The translations under genes and the position numbers were made by a program. Positions 58,404 through 64,000 of a stretch of DNA of 64,000 nt are shown piece after piece. The notes beneath the pieces are model-generated. The model made no database searches and was not told the origin of the DNA. It saw only the letters and a program-made list of their open reading frames with translations. Source of the DNA: Larix kaempferi (taxonomy: Eukaryota > Streptophyta > Pinopsida > Pinales > Pinaceae); assembly GCA_027924585.1 (NCBI GenBank), contig BSBM01000261.1:1721501-1785500 (forward strand), in the 5' to 3' direction. The stretch's first letter is position 1; the number at the start of each line of letters is the position of its first letter.

Positions 58404-58660
58404 GTTTCTCTAATGGTTAAGAACATGTGTTATCTCCGTGGAGGTCACAGGTTCAAAACCGACGGGGGGTAGTGTTGCTCATTGGCCTGTTGTGACAAGG
58501 CTTGAAGGGTAGGCGACCCCTAGAATAGAGGCTCTCCCTTGGAATAAAGAGTCTCGGGACGTCTCAACCCCTACTGAGTCATAAGTTTCTGGTATATCTG
58601 GCTTGCGAGCTGTTAGATATACCCTTGAGAGATTGTTGTTCCCATGGTTTAAAAAAAAAA
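58404..58660 (+). mobile_element. tRNA-derived SINE
   Basis: A pol III A box, TGGTTAAGAAC at 58414, and a B box, GGTTCAAAACC at 58450-58460, are spaced as in a tRNA. They are followed by about 190 bp of unrelated body and an A10 tail (58651-58660). The body includes TAGGCGACCCCTAG and TGGTTT just before the tail. A clear target duplication was not seen. Confidence 0.75.
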
Positions 58661-59639
58661 GAATAAAAGAGATTCGATCTAATGTACCCCGTGTGGGAAA
58701 AAATCCCGAAGTGAAGAAAGAAGTCACTTATGATTTGATAAGCCGTGATGTTGCTCGCAGAGGAGAGCCGTGGCAGATCTCACGAAGAGTCGAGTAGAAG
58801 ATTTTTTGAGTGGTGTGGCCGTGGAAAAGAGGAGAATGCTCCCATCCAAGAGCAGAAATCGCTGCAAGGATTGGAGGAGTCGATCCATCGAGCTGGATAA
58901 AAGGCGGTTGCATGTGGATCTATTTGTATCTTATTCAATAAGCTTTATTCCATCTGTTGATCGGGCATTTCTCAAACTATTTGTTGAGTGGATCGAGCAC
59001 TTATCAAACAATTTATTATAGCGGGCCGATATACAGAAGCGAGTCCTTACATTCGTCATGGAACCTTGTTACAACTTTGACAACAACAAGCTCGTGAAGT
59101 GAAAGTTGCACATAAAGGAGAAAGGCTGCCATCCAAAAATTGTTGTTTATGGTATACATTCACTCCTTAAGTCAAATGTTGCAGGCGTTGGATATATGTC
59201 CAAGTAATAATTTTTTTTTTAAAAGGGGGAGTTTACGGTGGACCATGAGTCCTTAAAATGACATTGAAACCCTTAAGAGCTTGGGATTTAACTTTTTTAA
59301 AATATAAAATTATTGAAGACGACCTATCGTAAAATGTGGCGTTAAAAGATCTTATGGAAGAATTTTAAAAATCCATGTTATATTTCAAGTTTTTACCAAA
59401 TTAAAAGTGGATTTTAAAATGAATTCATATGGTATTGGTGGGATGATGATCAATTAGAAAGGAAGAATGTAAATGGTAGCATCAAGACAAGGATTGGTGG
59501 CAGAGAATGAGTAAGTAAACGAGCAAGAAGACGAGCATGGAAAAACCAGAGGATGAAGCAATGGATGGTGATGGTGTAGTCGCCATGAAGACACATGAAA
59601 AAAAATATTATGGAGCAATTTGCATGTAAAAGGGCATAT
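58661..59639. other. Unassigned region after the SINE
   Basis: 58680-59040 is richer in GC than its surroundings, with a TATA-like GATAAAAGG at 58897 and short frames on both strands. It may be the rest of an LTR. 59040-59639 shows a T/A run at 59210 and nothing recognisable. Confidence 0.35.
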
Positions 59640-60110
59640 CGCTATAAGACATGGAAATGCATGCATACCCCTGGTAACTTACCAGTAAAGTTGGGAGATA
59701 GACCTAGGTGATAGGGGGGTGTATGTGAGATCCCCAAGTGAAGTTTAAAGGGTGGATTGTTAGTGTTAACCTTGAATCGACAATGAGTCAAAGGTGGTTT
59801 AGGTCTCAAGTGGTTTTGGGCACATGGTTTCTTGCATCCCATGGTATTGGCCCAATGTATTGCATGTAAAGAAGCCTTTATAAGGCTTGATGAGGCTCCA
59901 TTGTAAAGTGGCTTGGAGGCGGTGGCTAGCTCATTTGGCCTGACTTGCCTGGTTTAGGTCAAGGCAGATAATAGATCTATTATGGTGGTTTTCCCCGGTT
60001 TTGGGTTTTCCAAGTAAATTTTGTGTGTCTATCTTTAATGGTTGCTTGTTCTATTTTATTTCTCTTGCAAATAATTATATGTATGCTCGTTATAAACCTA
60101 ATAACATTTA
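59640..60110 (+). mobile_element. Copia-like LTR (probable solo or truncated)
   Basis: It has a TATA-like CTTTATAAGG at 59876 and then GGTGGTTTTCCCCGGTTTTGG with CAAGTAAATTTTGTGTGTC (59971-60032), a signature of plant copia LTR 3' parts also seen in the copia LTRs at 42590-42640 of this window. The borders are not resolved, and no primer site follows. Confidence 0.5.
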
Positions 60111-61599
60111 CCTTCATCAACATTATTATCATGGGTGGCCTTGTGGGCAATAAGATTATTAGGTAGGTTGGCTAGGGCCGTAAGCGTGTAGTCATAGATG
60201 AATTGATCAAGGCTTTGATAATAAAGGCAAATGTTGGGTAAGTTGAAACATAGATACTTTGTTGTAACATTCTTCCTCTAACCCAAATAAGGACAAAATT
60301 CCCAAGTTCTTTGGATATGTTAAACCTAACATAAACCTGAGGTTGTGAACTAGGATTGAAGAACTCATCTAATTCTAGTTAAATAACCTCCCCTAACTGG
60401 TAGCAATATACTTAAATTTGGGCTAGAATTGCATTAAGAGACCACATAACTCAATCCAAACAATACAAGTTGTTTTAGCCTCTTTAATACAAGTTGTTTT
60501 AGCCTCTTTATTAGCTAATAAGTATGTACTACAAGCTTCCATAAATAGGAGGTTATTTTTTCAAATCTAAGGACCATTGTGTCTTACATTCTTAGCACTG
60601 TTTGAATCCACAAAGTAGAAAATAAAAAATCCTTTGGTTAGGATATGGGTCTAGGTAGAATACCAAAAAAAAACACTCCTAGTTATATGGAATACACTAA
60701 AAATCAAGGTGGATTCTCCCTACAAAATACCTAATTAGGGAACCATGTTGGAACTACCTACATTCACTATCAAGTTTAGCATCATTGCAATGATAGTAGC
60801 AAGTGCAGCCACAATCCAAGTAGATGTGTCATAGCTATAATGTGAATAAACTAAATTGAAAAAAATAAGTCCATAAAATTAGAAACTAAAAGTAAGCCAA
60901 TCATATATAAAAAAATAATAATTGAAAAGGACCATAATAATTCTAAATATCTATAATACAATAAATTAGATAGATCCATATTAAACCTAGATATTTTAAA
61001 CATTGAAAGAACTATGTTTCTATTTTTTTATCCCTCTTAGTGCTTACTAAATATGGTGTTAAGATGGATCTATGCTAATATCTTTCCATGTCAGGGATAC
61101 CAAATTCAAGCTCAGGAATATTGCCTCATGGTACACCTTTGGCACAAACTTGTGGGGGGTCTTCAAAGGTGTCATTGTTGCTCACAACATTAGCTCCATT
61201 AGAAAACATAATGGCATTTTGAGGGGAAGGAAAGGACATAACACAGGGGCTTCACTAGAAGTCAATATAATATCATGTTCATTCATATTGGGGTATTAAA
61301 TAATCATGAAAACCTAAAAATTTATATTGCTTATATATTAAGGGGCAAAGGTTTTTTATTTATTTAATGTAACAATACAAAAATACTTTGGGGTCTTTTG
61401 TATATGGGTGGGATGACAAATATCCGCCAAATGGAGATGGTGCGATCACGACTGGATAAAAAATCGGGTTGAGGCAGGGCTCAGGATTATCAGTACGCAG
61501 GGAAATCGCGTCTTGAGGCATGCTTGAGGCCAGGGGTTTCGTGGTGAAGAGGGTTTCCAGTCGATTATAGTGGAGAGACAGTGGTCATTGATAGTCAAT
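60111..61599. other. Unassigned region
   Basis: Starts with a short coding-like stretch (MGGLVGNK, 60133) that might be copia gag, then AT-rich sequence. A 22-bp direct repeat (ACAAGTTGTTTTAGCCTCTT) occurs at about 60465-60510. 61390-61600 is less AT-rich. No gene is supported. Confidence 0.35.
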
Positions 61600-61790
61600 T
61601 GTTACCATTAGCCTTGGGAGGCTCTAAGCCTCCAGGGCCTGTTATAGGCCCTCGATAGGCCTTGGGGGCTTGAATACCCAACCACTCGTGCCTATTACAG
61701 GCCTTGGGAGGTTTAGTCAGCCTCCTAGAGCTTGTTCCAGTCCATGGGGACTTGGATACCTAGCCCACAACAGGATTAGTCAGCAATTGG
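61600..61790. repeat. Cluster of short GC-rich hairpins and a 46-bp repeat
   Basis: GGAGGCT-CTA-AGCCTCC at 61617-61633 and GGGCCT-GTTAT-AGGCCC at 61635-61651 are perfect stem-loops. RCCTTGGGRGG recurs near 61611, 61657 and 61702. The function is unknown. Confidence 0.7.
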
Positions 61791-64000
61791 GGAACTGCAA
61801 CATGCAATCTAAATGTTGTACTATGTGCATTGGCTCTAGTGACATACAAGAAGTGATATCCTATCTCTTCATTAGACCATTAGATGTTGCAAATCATAAT
61901 GATATGTGGTTAAGTAATTGCATTGTGGGTGAAGTAATGTGCATCCACAATATACATCGAAAGAAGCAAGGTGCATTGTAGAATGCATGTGGGGTAATAA
62001 GAGGGGTATCATATCAATATACTAGGTAGAAATATAAAGGGGTACAAAAAATGTTAATGAAAAAATTGATACATACAATATCTACTGAAAACAAGGTTTT
62101 TTTTTTAAAATTGGGAAGGCATATTGGGAGGGGGTTAAAAAAAATGATTTTGGAAAGTATTTTCCAATATTTAGTGAAATTAGGGGTATTGTTTCATATG
62201 CCACGAACGAACGTGTTATGATAGCGGTTTATTGAGTGAAGCCCCCGTGGGCCATAAGGGAACTCCAATTATGGCTAATAGATATTTCCTAGAAAACCAA
62301 GTGGACCAAGATCAACATGATAAGACAAGTATGTCAAAGCCCTCTTCTATTAACATTGTTTTTTTGTGAGTGTAGTAAAATCAAGATAGATGATAATATT
62401 TTAGTTTCAATTCAAATTGCTTCCATTAACATGTCAAAATTATATACACATGAATCATGAAATATGATGCTATGTTTTCACTCCACATTTACATAGATCC
62501 TAGAACAAAATAAATGAAAAAAATCTAGATAGAATTTTCTATACACAAATGACCAATTTTAACTTTACTCAATTTCATATAAAACTTTAAATCTCTATGT
62601 TACTAAAGCCTGTAGTGATGCTTGAGAAATATCCCAAGGCAGAAGTGAAACTTCTTATGTAACTACAATTTAGACAAAAGAGAAAATACCCATGAGATAA
62701 GAGCATTGACTTGGGATCATACAATGGATTATCGCCATTTTGGTTGAGTTCAAAATTTATAGCATAGGTTCTCTTTCAAATTGGAGAAATATATATTTCT
62801 TTAGAAAACTTAGAGTTGACAATTAAAGCTACAAATATTCTAAAATTTATGTCCCTTGTGGCTAGATTTAGAACCAAGCATTTTCTGAATCCATCATTTT
62901 GTGTTCCCTAGATTAAAACATGTTTCCTCTACTTTAAAATTTAATGTGCGATAACACAATTGTAGAAAAGTGAATGGATATGCTCACACATTGGCATTAA
63001 ATGTAGTTTCTCAACAATATGATGCACTTGTATTCGTTATGACATCATACAAATATTGCACTCGGAACTGATGACAAGTGACCCAAAATATCTGTAGGGG
63101 AGATTGGTCTTATGCTTCAACAATCTTCTTCTCCTATTTAACCTCAACATACTTTGATCTCTTCACTTCATAATCATCAAATGTTTTCTTAATAGTATCC
63201 TCATATGGTTGGGATGAATCTTCACTAGAGGTAGTAAGGAATGCCTTGCTAAGTCACCTTGACAAGAGGAAATACCAAACTTGAAATATTAGTCATTTAG
63301 GAAATTGGAATCATGATAAAAATTGAACGGGTTATATAACCTTCAGTGTTGGAGAGAACTATAATTAACGGTTTCAATAATTACACTTTAAGACTCTTCG
63401 ATGCGAGCCATAATTTGAAGGAAATAAGTTTCACCATCAAATGATTAAGACATGGAGTCAATGCTACTTATGTTGACATATTTATCTCTTGACTAAGAAG
63501 TTGCAAATGGTGTTCAAATTTTTTCAAATATGTAATAGACATAGGGACTGATAATAGTCTAATCACGGTATATAAATTTTAACATGAATATGCAAATGTA
63601 TATAAGGTAAAATAGAGTCGAGGAATGACAAAGGATTTAGAGGCCAAGAGTAGAATGCCATACATACAAGGAATATATGGTACAATCAACCACATGAACT
63701 AAATTTATCGTTAAATGACAACATAACCCATAAGCAATTCATCCCAAACACTCTCCCCAAGAAACCATAGCATTGAAATCAAGTTTTTTTTCAAATAATA
63801 CTAAGAAGAGACGCAAGACAATTTATGACCTACCTTCATTGAAGTAGATTTATCACAAACCACACCTTTCTTTAGATCATTGTAGATATTCTCCTTGTCT
63901 AGTATTCAACACCAAGATTCAGTGCAAGAATTTATTTCGAGCTGCAAGAATTTTCAACTACAATAAGATTATTAGTTAACCGCCCTATCATATCTTTAGG
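61791..64000. other. Unassigned AT-rich right end
   Basis: No recognisable gene or element. One minus-strand stretch, 63270-63140, reads coding-like (LTTSSEDSSQPYEDTIKKTF, then DDYEVKRSKYVEVK) before a stop. It could be a degraded exon, but no family is recognised. Confidence 0.35.

Noticed and set aside
58405-58475. Possible tRNA gene from A and B boxes
   Set aside because: No acceptor or anticodon stem pairing could be seen and a poly(A)-tailed body follows, so it is a SINE.
1-64000. A complete bacterial-style operon, rRNA or organelle insert
   Set aside because: No rRNA, no ribosomal binding-site-linked genes and no organelle gene was recognised anywhere. The content is plant transposons.

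Overview
The window looks like intergenic DNA from a large plant genome. Almost all of it is transposable-element sequence in layers: old, stop-riddled Ty3/gypsy pol fragments, two LINEs with plant-type reverse transcriptase, a Ty1/copia element, CACTA DNA-transposon ends, two LTR elements without pol, a foldback element and a tRNA-derived SINE. Base composition, LINEs carrying RNase H, tRNA-iMet-type primer sites and very old nested copies fit a seed plant with a bloated genome, perhaps a gymnosperm. The species is inference. No complete ordinary host gene was found.

Layout. 1-7455: two CACTA-type ends in the same orientation (tips at 1354 and 7455), each associated with a minus-strand gene of SET-domain type. 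In copy 1 a 201-codon exon is fully open at the window edge. Copy 2 keeps the SET domain but is broken, and also holds a decayed plus-strand transposase-accessory-like gene. 7490-9060: minus-strand gypsy gag. 9061-13228: unassigned. 13242-16164: 5'-truncated LINE flanked by a 13-bp target duplication. 16510-24251: minus-strand Tat-like gypsy (gag, protease, RT, RNase H, integrase), interrupted by a solo LTR (17284-17821) and a roughly 1-kb unclassified insertion (19081-20100). 24252-33403: complete 9.15-kb LTR element with no gag or pol (LARD type), with exact 5-bp target duplication, PBS, PPT and several tandem arrays.

33409-41000: LTR-like segments, a minus-strand LINE and a minus-strand gypsy RNase H/integrase fragment, which meets a plus-strand gypsy head to head near 40870. 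That plus-strand gypsy (40870-48195) is split in its integrase by a copia element (42169-47433). 48400-58167 is a minus-strand gypsy of another lineage, with integrase, RNase H, RT, protease, gag and PBS in order. It is split by a 2.07-kb foldback element (48676-50740) and by a 3.2-kb LTR element without pol (51196-54403). The last 6 kb hold an LTR fragment with a SINE in it, a copia-like LTR, a small cluster of GC-rich hairpins and otherwise unassigned AT-rich DNA.

The gypsy frames are the oldest layer. The copia, foldback, small LTR element, solo LTR and LARD landed in them, and host pol frames can be followed across most of the insertions. The LARD is the youngest dated insertion: its LTRs differ at about 3 percent by eye, whereas the copia LTRs differ at well over 10 percent. 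The observations most worth following are the CACTA-associated SET gene, the foldback, the LARD with its LTR-derived arrays and leader hairpins, and a Tat-like element whose second RNase H lies upstream of RT.
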